From assembly GCF_013213975.1 (NCBI RefSeq), contig NZ_JABSST010000011.1:1-43091 (forward strand): a stretch of 43,091 nt of DNA. Direction: 5' to 3'. Numbering within the stretch: position 1 is the stretch's first letter; each line of letters begins with the position of its first letter. Positions 1-9,479 of the stretch are shown here, one piece after another. The translations under genes and the position numbers were made by a program. Origin of the DNA: Winogradskyella sp. (GTDB taxonomy: Bacteria; Bacteroidota; Bacteroidia; Flavobacteriales; Flavobacteriaceae). The notes under the pieces were generated by a model. It worked only from the letters and a program-made list of their open reading frames with translations. It was not told where the DNA came from and did no database searches.

Positions 1-14
1 TCATACGATGTGTT

Positions 15-554
15 TTAAATCTTTATTCCGAAACCAAATTGTATCACATGATTCTTAGCCTCAAGATCGGTTAAATCTTTATCTAATATATTAGTCAAAC
101 CTAACGAATACCTTACATCTAGAAACAATTCATCTGTTATCATATATTCAGCACCTAAAACTCCCGAAAAGGCAAAAGTTGAAAAGCCATCGTTATTTTC
201 CCAAGTCTTTAAATTAATCTGCGGTCCTGCACCTAATGACATGCGCTCAGAAACATTAAGCCTTAACATAATTGGAAGTTGAATGTAATCTGCTCTTATG
301 GCTTTTTCCTTACCGCCTTCTGCAGACCATTGCAGTTCAGTTCTTAAAGCTACATCTTCAGATAAACCAAAATCAACAAACCCAGCAAATGCAAATCCGT
401 TTCTGTGCTTATTATCAAACGTGGCATCCGGTTCAAAATCTAAATTTGAAACATTGAGTGAAGCTCTTACACCATATTTAATATCTTGCGCAAGACATAC
501 GGTCGTGAAACATACTAGAATTAAAACAAGTAGAATTTTTTTCATAATATTCAA
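15..554 (-). CDS. Small outer-membrane beta-barrel protein (PorT-like)
   Basis: A 179-residue exported protein. The start gives a clear signal peptide (about residues 1-23, two Lys, a hydrophobic run of Leu/Val/Ile, cleavage near CLAQ). The mature part has alternating hydrophobic/polar strands, Gly-rich turns and phrases such as FAGFVDFGLSEDVALRTELQ and a final aromatic-rich strand IQFGFGIKI, which fit the eight-stranded outer-membrane barrel superfamily (OMP_b-brl/PorT-like). No catalytic motif is visible and substrate or partner is unknown. It lies downstream of the polyphosphate operon on the same strand with a gap of 98 bases, so cotranscription is possible but unproven. The barrel call is reasonable; a more specific name is not supported. 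Confidence 0.7.
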   Translation of the reverse strand: MNIMKKILLVLILVCFTTVCLAQDIKYGVRASLNVSNLDFEPDATFDNKHRNGFAFAGFVDFGLSEDVALRTELQWSAEGGKEKAIRADYIQLPIMLRLNVSERMSLGAGPQINLKTWENNDGFSTFAFSGVLGAEYMITDELFLDVRYSLGLTNILDKDLTDLEAKNHVIQFGFGIKI

Positions 555-652
555 TTTGAGATTGGCAATATAAATCTAAAAATTTGAATTTCTAATCATT
601 CAAATAATTTAAATAGACGATTTACACTAGAATGTAATCTTTTTCTTTCATA

Positions 653-1558
653 TTAAAGGATGGTACTAGAAACAGTACCATGGTATATACTCTTAATAAT
701 TCCATCCGACAACCCAATTTTTGGGACAAAAATATCTTTAGCACCACTCCATTTCATGGCTGAAAGATAAATTCGTGTTGCCGGAATTATAACATCCGCT
801 CTATCTTGGTTTAAATTTAGTTGTGTTATACGTTCTTCGTAAGAATAGGACTGTAAGGTCTTATAGTAATTTGTTAAATAAAAATAGGATAAGGGTTTAT
901 TGATATCCTTTCTAGAAATTTTAAAAATTTTATTGATGTTGCCACCTGAACCAATAAGTGCTATTTTATAGTATTGCGATGTGTTTTCTTTAATCCATTG
1001 TTCAAGTTCAACCCATGTTCCATTATCTACAATATCATTCAAGAGCCTTACAGTACCTATTTTAAAAGATTTAGATCTTATCGTTTTGCCATTGTGGATA
1101 ATTGAAAACTCAGTACTTCCTCCACCAACATCTACATAGAGATATGTTTTGTTTGGATCAATGAATGTATGTAAATCGGTTTCCGCTATTATAGCAGCCT
1201 CTTCCTCACCACCTATTACATCTATAGTAACATTACAAAGGTCATTGATTTTATTTACCAATGTTTCACTATTTGCAGCTTCACGCATTGCAGAAGTTGC
1301 ACAGGCTTTATAGCGCACCACCCCATGGGACTTCATTAACAAACTAAAAGCCATCATAGTATCAAGTAATCGTTGCTGATTATAGGCCGATACTTCTCCC
1401 TTAACAAATACATCCGCACCCAATCGTATAGGAACTCTTACTAGTGAATTCTTTTTGAAAACAGCTGGTTTGCCTTCTTCCTCAATAATATTAGAGATTA
1501 ATAGCCTAACAGCATTTGATCCAATATCTATGGCGCCATATTTCTGAATCTTGAGCAT
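653..1558 (-). CDS. ppx: Exopolyphosphatase / guanosine pentaphosphate phosphatase family (Ppx/GppA)
   Basis: A 301-residue cytoplasmic enzyme of the ASKHA fold that removes terminal phosphate from polyphosphate (or from pppGpp in GppA members). Seen: the N-terminal nucleotide-binding loop DIGSNAVRLL at residues 11-20, GGEEEA at about 117-121 where the family has its catalytic Glu, and the second phosphate loop DVGGGSTE at 143-150. It has only the core Ppx domain; the longer C-terminal HD-like extension of E. coli Ppx (513 aa) is absent, as is common in Bacteroidetes. It follows ppk1 with a 3-base gap, so synthesis and breakdown of polyphosphate are encoded together. Family is certain; whether polyP or pppGpp is preferred cannot be told from sequence. 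Confidence 0.92.
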   Translation of the reverse strand: MLKIQKYGAIDIGSNAVRLLISNIIEEEGKPAVFKKNSLVRVPIRLGADVFVKGEVSAYNQQRLLDTMMAFSLLMKSHGVVRYKACATSAMREAANSETLVNKINDLCNVTIDVIGGEEEAAIIAETDLHTFIDPNKTYLYVDVGGGSTEFSIIHNGKTIRSKSFKIGTVRLLNDIVDNGTWVELEQWIKENTSQYYKIALIGSGGNINKIFKISRKDINKPLSYFYLTNYYKTLQSYSYEERITQLNLNQDRADVIIPATRIYLSAMKWSGAKDIFVPKIGLSDGIIKSIYHGTVSSTIL

Positions 1559-1561
1559 TGA

Positions 1562-3616
1562 TTAGGCCTTATGTTTACTTAAATAGTAGTTATAAGTTTC
1601 GAACTGTGCTCTTACTTTTGGCTCATCATTACTGCGATAGGTGTTATCCTGAATTTCATTGATTAGCCTTGCTTTAATATTATCGTTCCAACAAATATCA
1701 AAGGAGTCTTGTAATTCTTGTTGAATATCTTTATCGTAAATTGGGCAACTCACTTCAACACGATTATCAATGTTTCGTGTCATCCAATCAGCTGAAGAAA
1801 TATAAAACTTTGGATCATCGTTATTGGAGAAAATGTAGAGCCTCGTGTGCTCTAAGAATTTATCAATTATGCTTATAATCTCTATATTTTCACTCATGCC
1901 TTTAATTCCAGGAACCAGACAGCACAAGCCTCTTACAATCATTTGAATCTTCACACCAGCACGACTTGCATCATAAAGTTTGTCAACCATTTTATAACTG
2001 CTTATACTATTCATTTTTAGCTTTATATAAGCAGACTTTCCTTGTTTTGCGTTCTCTATCTCAGTATCAATGAGCGCAAAAAGTTTAGTTTTCGTATAAT
2101 GCGGTGATGTAATAATATGTTTATAGCGATGTACTTTATAATTTACTTCAAAAAAGTTGAATACCTTATTGACATCCTTTAGTATTTTCTGGTTTGCCGT
2201 CATCAAGGTGTAGTCGGTATATACCTTAGCTGTTGATTCATTAAAATTTCCAGTACTTACAAATCCATAACGCACCATCTTCTGATCTTCCTCTCTTTCA
2301 ATAACACACATTTTACAATGTACCTTTAAACCAGAGACACCAAATAACATATTTACACCTGCATCTTGCATTTGCTTAGCATAATCAATATTAGCTGCTT
2401 CGTCAAATCGCGCACGTAATTCTATAGACACAGTAACCTTTTTGCCGTTTTTAGCAGCATTAATTAAAGAACTGGCAACATGAGAAATCTGGGCTAATCG
2501 ATAAATTGTAATTTTAATAGTTCTTACTTTAGGGTCTAAAGCTGCTTCTCTTAAAAATTTAACCACATATGAGAAAGTGTGATAAGGTGTATATACTAAA
2601 TAGTCTTTATTGGCAATAGTTTTAAATATGCTTTGCTCTAAACTTAAACCATTAACAGGTAGCGGTTTTATTTTATCGTACATTAAATCTGTTCTTCCCA
2701 AACTTGGAAAACCCATGTAATCTCTGCGGTTGTGATATCTACCACCAGGAATTATACTATCTTTTTTATCGATATGCATGCGTTCCAGTAAAAAATTTAG
2801 AGTGTCCTTATCAATATGCTTATCATGAACAAATCTTACTGGATCTCCACTCTGTCTGTGTTTAACACTTGCCGATAATTTATCTATAAAGCTTTTACTA
2901 AAATCACTATCAAAATCTAATTCACCATCTCTAGTGATTTTAATCATATGGGCAGTGATATTGTCATAATCAAAAATGTTGAATATTTCATTGAGACAAT
3001 AGCGAATAATATCGTCAACCATAATAATATAGCTGCTTTCGCCTTTATTTGGCAAAACCACAAAACGGTCCATGGATTTAGAAATTTCAATTAACGCATA
3101 TTGAACTGATCCATCCTTGCTAGACATTTTTACAGTTAAATATCCAGCACTATCTTTAAGCTTAGGTAATGCAATATCTTCATTTAAAACCATGACCACC
3201 AAAGCAGGACTAATTTCTTGAAAGAAATAAGATCTAATAAAATCATGCTGCTCTTCGTCAATTTCAGTTTCGTTAATGATGTGGATATTCTCCTTTTCTA
3301 ACTCCTGCTCGATACCATTTAAAATTTCTAAACTATCACTTTGTTGATTAATAACTACTTGAGTAATTTCTTCCAATAATTCACCAGCTTTAATACCACC
3401 TAACTCACTTTTCCCGCCTTTTCCAGCATCAAAAATACGCTTTACAGTGGCATATCTCACTTTAAAGAACTCATCTAAGTTATTAGAAAATATCCCTAAA
3501 AATCGTAAACGTTCAATGAGTGGAACGTTTTTGTCTGCTGCCTCTTGCAGTACGCGCGCATTAAATTGTAACCAACTTAACTCTCTATTAATGTATATAT
3601 TTTTATCCTTTGTCAT
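1562..3616 (-). CDS. ppk1: Polyphosphate kinase 1
   Basis: A 684-residue enzyme that reversibly moves the gamma phosphate of ATP onto polyphosphate through a phosphohistidine intermediate. Family features are plain: N-terminal YINRELSWLQFNARVLQEA, the ERLRFLGIFSNNLDEFF segment, and the two phospholipase-D-like C domains. The histidine of GLKVHCKM is residue 433 and that of LEHTRLYIF is residue 590, matching E. coli PPK His435 and His592 almost exactly in position, so the active site is intact. Length is normal for the family. Its start codon shares the four bases ATGA with the sixA stop, and ppx follows after 3 bases, so the three genes look translationally coupled. Confidence 0.97.
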   Translation of the reverse strand: MTKDKNIYINRELSWLQFNARVLQEAADKNVPLIERLRFLGIFSNNLDEFFKVRYATVKRIFDAGKGGKSELGGIKAGELLEEITQVVINQQSDSLEILNGIEQELEKENIHIINETEIDEEQHDFIRSYFFQEISPALVVMVLNEDIALPKLKDSAGYLTVKMSSKDGSVQYALIEISKSMDRFVVLPNKGESSYIIMVDDIIRYCLNEIFNIFDYDNITAHMIKITRDGELDFDSDFSKSFIDKLSASVKHRQSGDPVRFVHDKHIDKDTLNFLLERMHIDKKDSIIPGGRYHNRRDYMGFPSLGRTDLMYDKIKPLPVNGLSLEQSIFKTIANKDYLVYTPYHTFSYVVKFLREAALDPKVRTIKITIYRLAQISHVASSLINAAKNGKKVTVSIELRARFDEAANIDYAKQMQDAGVNMLFGVSGLKVHCKMCVIEREEDQKMVRYGFVSTGNFNESTAKVYTDYTLMTANQKILKDVNKVFNFFEVNYKVHRYKHIITSPHYTKTKLFALIDTEIENAKQGKSAYIKLKMNSISSYKMVDKLYDASRAGVKIQMIVRGLCCLVPGIKGMSENIEIISIIDKFLEHTRLYIFSNNDDPKFYISSADWMTRNIDNRVEVSCPIYDKDIQQELQDSFDICWNDNIKARLINEIQDNTYRSNDEPKVRAQFETYNYYLSKHKA

Positions 3617-4101
3617 AATTTTAATTCCTTTGGAATAATAACTACCTCTGTTTTACCTTGTTTTAAATCCCACCAATCATCTATCTCCAAATTAATCTTT
3701 ACCAATCCACTCGTTGGCAGATTGTCCATAAATTTAGAGCCAAAAATATTACTAATTGATGTAAAAGCATGATTATGTCCAAAAATCATAACACTATTTA
3801 TGTTATTCGAAAGATTTTTAAGAAAATTAATGACATTTTCCCCACCAAAATCGTACAACCTATCACTAATTGAAATCATATCTTCGGACAAACCAAACAC
3901 TTTTGTAAAGACTTTACAGGTCGTCAGTGCTCTTTTTGCGGGACTAGAAAAAATTCTTTCGGGTAAGTCATGGCTCTTCAAAAATTCAGAAGCTACTAAG
4001 TGTGCATCGGTAAAACCCCTTGATTTTAAAGGCCTTTCAAGATCTGAAACATTAAATTCCCAAGATGATTTACCGTGTCTAACAAGTATCAGTGTTTTCA
4101 T
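3613..4101 (-). CDS. sixA: SixA-type phosphohistidine phosphatase (histidine phosphatase family)
   Basis: A 162-residue member of the phosphoglycerate-mutase-like histidine phosphatase superfamily. The RHG signature sits at the very N terminus (LILVRHGKSSWE, His9 is the nucleophile), and the second histidine is in MIFGHNHAF near residue 110. The short length without extra lobes and the RHGKS motif fit the SixA branch, which removes phosphate from protein phosphohistidines. The stop codon overlaps the ppk1 start by four bases (positions 3613-3616), so it is the first gene of a coupled sixA-ppk1-ppx operon. No signal peptide, so cytoplasmic. The natural substrate here is not known. Confidence 0.85.
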   Translation of the reverse strand: MKTLILVRHGKSSWEFNVSDLERPLKSRGFTDAHLVASEFLKSHDLPERIFSSPAKRALTTCKVFTKVFGLSEDMISISDRLYDFGGENVINFLKNLSNNINSVMIFGHNHAFTSISNIFGSKFMDNLPTSGLVKINLEIDDWWDLKQGKTEVVIIPKELKL

Positions 4102-4415
4102 ACTTTTCCGATTAAATGTATTTTTTTATCGACAAAATGTTGCATAATTACGTTTTAACGAGTATTTTGCCAACTAAAGCTTTATCTAAGTGTAAACTTA
4201 AGGTGTGATTTTTTATAAAACTAATGTAAATGACCACGAATAAAAAATATATTAATCCATACAACATTTCATTTACGTTAATAATACTTCCCTCTATTTT
4301 TTTGCGATTAACACAACAATTAGTGGTGCCTAAATTTTGAATGATTAATAACACATCATTTTTTTGTGTTGAGTATCCTACTAGATTTAGTGCATCATTG
4401 ATATTATAAGTTATT
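4102..4415. other. Divergent intergenic region between sixA and the surface-protein gene
   Basis: This 314-base AT-rich stretch separates divergent genes and must carry both promoters. I see no convincing gene. A minus-strand open frame (4148-4462) crosses it but overlaps the start and signal peptide of the large plus-strand gene and has no recognisable family. No full TTG-N19-TAnnTTTG promoter was found on either strand; TAAATTTTG near 4331 is a one-base-off candidate for the plus-strand gene. Confidence 0.5.
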
Positions 4416-7400
4416 ATGTACAGTATGAGAAACAAATACAATTGTATTACTGGCTCCAGCATAACTAAGGCTATACTATTGGCCTTAATTGTTATGTTAT
4501 CAAATTTTGTATCAGCACAACAGTCTCCTTCTATTCAAACAGGTGTAACATTTGAATGGGCAGATAATCAAGCCAACAATAGTAGTCCTGCAAACATTCA
4601 GTCTGTAACTATCGATGGTACCATCTACAATACTTTTGTTGTACCAACAAGTTATGAAATGACTATCGTTGGTAATGACGGGCCAAACAGAAATAATATA
4701 AGACTTAATGGTGTTGTTACGGTAAACAATAGTGATTCTGCTAACTGGGTATCAAGTGCCACGTCTGCATTTCAAGATAAAAATTTAAACCATTACTTTG
4801 AATCAATTAGTAATGGAGAGAACTTCTGTAATAACTTTGATGAGCTAGAGGATATTGCAGAAGAATGGGAAGATGGAGATGGTCCTCAAAAACAAACTAT
4901 CTTTTACAGCCCAGCAATACCTTCAAACGAAGGAGGTGTTTTTGCAGTAACTGAACGTGGTGGTAATAATTGTTTTTATATTGAAGTTTGGGGAACGCCA
5001 ATGGGTGATAGCACCGAACAAAAACTTGGGGAGACATTTGTCCGTAATTCCGGGAATTACCAAGGGTGTGTATTTGGCCCTCCAAGTGCAGGATCAGATT
5101 ATTGGCAATCTGGTCGGTGTAACGAGAATGGCCAAACTATCGGTATAGCATTATTTTATCTTGATGATGTTGCACCAACAGGTTCTAAAATAACAAGAAT
5201 TGAATTTGTCGCTGCCACAAATGATCATGGTGATGGTAAATTTTTCATTTTACAAAAATATGCTGTTGATCAGAATAAGGTAAACTGCATCGATCAAACA
5301 TATAGCGATGATCTTGATGAACAAAACAATGTACCAAGTGGTTCTACCTATTCTTTAGTTTCTGGGCCTACACCAGCTGGTCAGTCATTCACTTTAAACG
5401 CTGATGGTTCATATAATTATGTGCCTACTCCTGGTTTTGTCGGTGATGTTGTATTTGATTATGAAGTTTGTTTACCAGCACCAAATACAAGCGTTTGTGA
5501 TACCGGTACGGTCACCATATCATATATAGATCTACCATCTAACCCAACCTTTAACATTAGTTGTAGTGATACAAACGTATTTGTATTAACAGTTGAAAGT
5601 CCACTAGGTACAGATTATGAATATTCTATTGACGGAGGAAACAATTATCAAGATGAACCTGAGTTTTCTAATTTATCACAAGGAACCTATAATTTAATTG
5701 TGCGTAACAAATTTTTTGAATGTCCTACGTCGTTTGGAAGCAATCCAATCATTATTGAAGATCTCGAGATAAGTGGATCTGTAACAAACGTACAATGTAG
5801 TTCAGAAGCTAATGGTTCGATAGATATAACTGTTTCTGGTGGCGCGACACCATATTCATATTCATGGAGTAATTCAGCAACAACTGAAGATTTAACGAAT
5901 GTAGTTGCTGGGATTTATGAAGTAACTGTTACAGATGTAAACGGTTGTATCATTTCTGAGGAATTCAGTATAAGTCAACCGCCTCAGGAATTATCAGCAA
6001 CTGTTACTAATACAACAAATGTTGATTGCTCAGATGATACAAATGGAAGTTTTACAATTAATGCTGAAGGCGGAACAAGCCCTTACCAATATTCTTTAGA
6101 TAGTGGTTTAACAACTCAATCTACTGGATTATTTGAAAACTTAAGTGATGGTTTCTATGATGTACTTGTTACTGATATTAATAATTGCACCACAAGTGTC
6201 ATAGCTGAAATAACGCTATTAGATAATGAAAATCCTATAATATCGGTTCCTTCGGAAATTTCAATCGAAGGTTGTTCTGCTTCTGATATTACAAGTTCGA
6301 GTGCAGTTTTTGATTTAAATGAATATGGATCAGATGATGTTCAATCCATATTTTCATCAAACCCTAATTACAATGCTTCAGACGATTTAAACATTGACAG
6401 TATAACCTATAATGACATCATTACATCATCTGATGATTGTCCAGTTATTGTTATTAGATCATTTACTGTAACAGATTCTTGTGGTAATTCAGCAACAACG
6501 CTACAAACAATTACTGTTCAAGACACTACAGCTCCCTTGTTAACAATTCCTGAGGATATTACAGTTGAATGCGATCAAGATATCCCACCAATTAATGATA
6601 TTATTCAAAGCGAGAGCATTATAAATAGTAATAATTATTTCATTGCAAATTCAGAATATGAAGTATCTGCTTGGTTTAAACCTGCTAATACCAATAACTA
6701 TGAACCTCGAAATATAACTATTCCAAACAATTTAGGTTTTGGTGTAGACGGAAATGTCTCTGGTGCATCAGGTGAATTAGGCGCAAACGAAACCGGAACA
6801 GAGGTGATTAGAATAGATTTTAATGACCCACAATTATATATTGATGTTACATTTGGATGGAAAAATCCAAATGAAGACGCATTAATAACATTTTATTTAA
6901 ATAATCAACAGATAGGTACGTCAAAAAGACATTATGGTGGAAATGATAGTGTAAATAATCCTATTTTATTCACGACAGATGATAACAGTGCCTTTGATCG
7001 TATTGAATTTACTGCACCTTTTACCTCTGAAGATTCAGGTCATGATTATTTAATTCATACAATTACTTTTAAAAAGGTCGCCCCAGAATTTATTTCTGCA
7101 ACTGGTATTGATACCTGTGGTACAGTAACCATTACAGGATCCGATGTCGAGACTGCTGCTTGTGGAAATACTAAAACTATTGTGCGTACTTGGACAGCTA
7201 CCGATGTATGTGGTAATTCAGTGTCTGCTGATCAAACCATTACAGTGGTCGATACCACTCCACCTACAATCGCTGTGCCTGCAGACATTACGATTGAATG
7301 TTCGGAAGATGAGTCCTCTGCCAATACTGGTGTCGCTACTGGTGCGGATACCTGTGGGACAGTAACCATTACAGAATCCGATGTCGAGACTGCTGCTTGT

Positions 7401-8534
7401 GGAAATACTAAAACTATTGTGCGTACTTGGACAGTAACTAATGAGTGTGGTAATTCAGTGTCTGCTGATCAAACCATTACAGTGGTCGATACCACTCCAC
7501 CTACTTTTAACGAGTCACTTCCTGCAGATATTGATGCAGAATGTGATGCAGTTCCTGAAGCAGAAGCCTTAACAGTTTCAGATAATTGTGGTGATGCAAC
7601 AATAACCTTTGAAGAAGAAATTACAAATGGAGCTTGTATAGGAGACTATATTATAGAACGAACTTGGACCGCAACGGATAGTTGTGGTAATGAAGCAGTT
7701 CATACCCAGATCATAACTGTTCAAGACACAACTGCACCTGCACTTGTAACACCATTGGAGGAAAATATAACTGTGGCTTGTGATGACATTCCAGATGTGC
7801 CAAATTTAGTATTTCAGGATGAATGCTCTAACAACATTGCTGTTGACTTTGAAGAAGTATCAACACAACAAAATAATTTTGAAGATTATCAATTAATAAG
7901 AACCTGGACTGTTACTGATGATTGTGGTAATATTGCTGAATTTGTTCAAAATATTTCTGTTGAAATAAGCAATCTGATTAATGTCTTTACTTCTAATCGC
8001 TGTGTACTGGATACTGAATTTGATTTATTTAACTTACTATCTGGTGATTTTGATATGAATGGTATTTGGAGTGTTGTATCAGGTAATGCAACCTTAAATG
8101 GTAGTTTATTTGACCCATCTTCTGTAGATGTTGGCATATACACTTTTATGTATTCAATTACGGATGGATTATGTCCTACTGGTTTTGAAGTAAATATTAC
8201 AATAGACGATGATTGCGAAGTTTTACCTTGTGGATCTGAAGATGTTGTAATCTCTAAAACAGTTACAGCTAATGGTGATAATTACAACGAATTCTTTACT
8301 ATTACAGGAGTTGAAGATTGTGGATTTATTGTAGAACTTCAGATTTTCAACCGATGGGGAGCTGAAATCTATAAGAATAATAATTATCAAAATGATTGGA
8401 ATGGTGATGCTCATGGATCTTCAGTAGGTGCTTCTGGAAAAGTCCCAACCGGAACTTACTATTATGTAATTAATTTAAGAAATAGTGGATTGAAACCATT
8501 TGCTGGTCCAATTTACGTAGCAACTGATAAATAA
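4416..8534 (+). CDS. Large repeat-rich surface protein with gliding-motility-type C-terminal (type B T9SS sorting) domain
   Basis: A 1372-residue exported protein. A signal peptide covers about residues 1-34 (ending VSAQQ); an alternative ATG at 4425 would shorten it by 3 residues. Order seen: an unrecognised N-terminal region (about 36-300), an Ig/cadherin-like segment with NADGSYNYVPTPGF, SprB-like repeats at about 385-608 (GGATPYSYSWSNSATTEDL, GGTSPYQYSLDSG), then HYR-like repeats at about 609-1195 marked by VTDSCGNSATT, TWTATDVCGNS and DTTAP/DTTPP. The HYR array is interrupted at about 725-890 by a jelly-roll-like module. The last 100 residues (VTANGDNYNEFF, LQIFNRWGAEIY, WNGDAHG, PTGTYYYVINL) are the gliding-type CHU_C domain that directs export by the type IX system. 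A PorP/SprF gene follows after 9 bases, the usual partner. Probably an adhesin; ligand unknown. Confidence 0.9.
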   Translation: MYSMRNKYNCITGSSITKAILLALIVMLSNFVSAQQSPSIQTGVTFEWADNQANNSSPANIQSVTIDGTIYNTFVVPTSYEMTIVGNDGPNRNNIRLNGVVTVNNSDSANWVSSATSAFQDKNLNHYFESISNGENFCNNFDELEDIAEEWEDGDGPQKQTIFYSPAIPSNEGGVFAVTERGGNNCFYIEVWGTPMGDSTEQKLGETFVRNSGNYQGCVFGPPSAGSDYWQSGRCNENGQTIGIALFYLDDVAPTGSKITRIEFVAATNDHGDGKFFILQKYAVDQNKVNCIDQTYSDDLDEQNNVPSGSTYSLVSGPTPAGQSFTLNADGSYNYVPTPGFVGDVVFDYEVCLPAPNTSVCDTGTVTISYIDLPSNPTFNISCSDTNVFVLTVESPLGTDYEYSIDGGNNYQDEPEFSNLSQGTYNLIVRNKFFECPTSFGSNPIIIEDLEISGSVTNVQCSSEANGSIDITVSGGATPYSYSWSNSATTEDLTNVVAGIYEVTVTDVNGCIISEEFSISQPPQELSATVTNTTNVDCSDDTNGSFTINAEGGTSPYQYSLDSGLTTQSTGLFENLSDGFYDVLVTDINNCTTSVIAEITLLDNENPIISVPSEISIEGCSASDITSSSAVFDLNEYGSDDVQSIFSSNPNYNASDDLNIDSITYNDIITSSDDCPVIVIRSFTVTDSCGNSATTLQTITVQDTTAPLLTIPEDITVECDQDIPPINDIIQSESIINSNNYFIANSEYEVSAWFKPANTNNYEPRNITIPNNLGFGVDGNVSGASGELGANETGTEVIRIDFNDPQLYIDVTFGWKNPNEDALITFYLNNQQIGTSKRHYGGNDSVNNPILFTTDDNSAFDRIEFTAPFTSEDSGHDYLIHTITFKKVAPEFISATGIDTCGTVTITGSDVETAACGNTKTIVRTWTATDVCGNSVSADQTITVVDTTPPTIAVPADITIECSEDESSANTGVATGADTCGTVTITESDVETAACGNTKTIVRTWTVTNECGNSVSADQTITVVDTTPPTFNESLPADIDAECDAVPEAEALTVSDNCGDATITFEEEITNGACIGDYIIERTWTATDSCGNEAVHTQIITVQDTTAPALVTPLEENITVACDDIPDVPNLVFQDECSNNIAVDFEEVSTQQNNFEDYQLIRTWTVTDDCGNIAEFVQNISVEISNLINVFTSNRCVLDTEFDLFNLLSGDFDMNGIWSVVSGNATLNGSLFDPSSVDVGIYTFMYSITDGLCPTGFEVNITIDDDCEVLPCGSEDVVISKTVTANGDNYNEFFTITGVEDCGFIVELQIFNRWGAEIYKNNNYQNDWNGDAHGSSVGASGKVPTGTYYYVINLRNSGLKPFAGPIYVATDK
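7110..7504 (+). repeat. Near-identical tandem DNA repeat inside the surface-protein gene
   Basis: Two 158-base units (7110-7267 and 7347-7504), spaced 237 bases apart (79 codons), differ at only 8 positions by my count. Both encode DTCGTVTIT..SDVETAACG and NSVSADQTITVVDTTPP. The other HYR-like units in the protein are far more diverged, so this pair looks like a recent in-frame duplication or gene-conversion event. Confidence 0.9.
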
Positions 8535-8543
8535 ACTTAACCG

Positions 8544-9479
8544 ATGAAGTTATCAAACAAATTAAGTATTGCTCTTTTTGTATTGAGTGTTTCAACTGCA
8601 TTAGCACAGCAGTTGCCTCAGTTTACACAATACATGTTTAACACCATCTCAATTAATCCGGCATACGCTGGAAGTAGAGAAACATTCAGCGTCGTAGGCT
8701 TACATAGAAGCCAATGGGTTGGATTAGAAGGTGGACCAGAAACACAAACCTTATCAATTCATTCACCTTTAAGAAATGATAAAGTTGGTTTAGGATTCTC
8801 ATTTATTAATGACAAACTTGGATATGAAAATTTCTCTTATTTATATGCTGACTTTTCCTATACCATTCAGACAGGTGTTAATTCTGAATTAGCTTTTGGA
8901 ATAAAGGGAGGTTTTACCCACTATAATCTGGATGAAGAATTATTAAATGACCCCTCTGTAGTCAATGATCCATTTTTTAATGATGTATCAAATCGATGGA
9001 GTCCAAATGTTGGTGCCGGATTATACTGGCATTCACAAAGATGGTATGTTGGATTATCTGCTCCAAGAATACTTAATACTGATTATAACAACGGCGGACA
9101 AGGGACTTTAGATTATGTAGCTTTAGAACGTATTAGTTACTACATCACTGGTGGTTATGTTTTTGATCTTAGTGAAACAATCAAATTAAAACCATCAGTT
9201 CTATTAAAAGCAACTAACGGTGCTCCATTGTCTTTTGATATTTCTGCTAATTTCTTGTTTAATGAAACATTCTGGATTGGCGGAGGATACAGAATAAATC
9301 AGAATGCAGCTGCCATTGGAGGTATTGCAGACTTTCAAATTTCTAAACAGCTAAGAATAGGTTATGCTTATGAATACCCAATTTCTGATTTGAGACCTTA
9401 CACAAGTGGAACTCATGAAGTTTTACTTATGTTTGAAGTATTTAAAAGTAAACGTATTAAATCCCCAAGATACTTCTAA
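8544..9479 (+). CDS. PorP/SprF family type IX secretion-associated outer-membrane protein
   Basis: A 311-residue outer-membrane barrel protein of the PorP/SprF family. A signal peptide ends at TALAQQ, and the mature protein opens with the family's LPQFTQYMFNTISINPAYAGS, followed by VGLHRSQWVGLEGGPETQTLSIHSP in near-consensus form. Length is typical. The start lies 9 bases after the surface-protein stop and the next gene begins immediately after its own stop, so the three form one operon. Members of this family act with a neighbouring protein that has a gliding-type C-terminal domain, helping its export or anchoring, so the upstream protein is the likely client. Many flavobacteria carry numerous paralogues, so this need not be the core PorP or SprF. 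Confidence 0.93.
   Translation: MKLSNKLSIALFVLSVSTALAQQLPQFTQYMFNTISINPAYAGSRETFSVVGLHRSQWVGLEGGPETQTLSIHSPLRNDKVGLGFSFINDKLGYENFSYLYADFSYTIQTGVNSELAFGIKGGFTHYNLDEELLNDPSVVNDPFFNDVSNRWSPNVGAGLYWHSQRWYVGLSAPRILNTDYNNGGQGTLDYVALERISYYITGGYVFDLSETIKLKPSVLLKATNGAPLSFDISANFLFNETFWIGGGYRINQNAAAIGGIADFQISKQLRIGYAYEYPISDLRPYTSGTHEVLLMFEVFKSKRIKSPRYF

Noticed and set aside
4148..4462. Minus-strand open frame of 104 codons with hydrophobic stretches
   Set aside because: It overlaps the start and signal peptide of the large plus-strand gene, resembles no family I know, and lies in AT-rich divergent intergenic DNA where such frames arise by chance.
7144..7365. Plus-strand open frame within the repeat region
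   Set aside because: Shadow of the surface-protein gene in another frame; low-complexity Leu-rich translation caused by the repeat composition.
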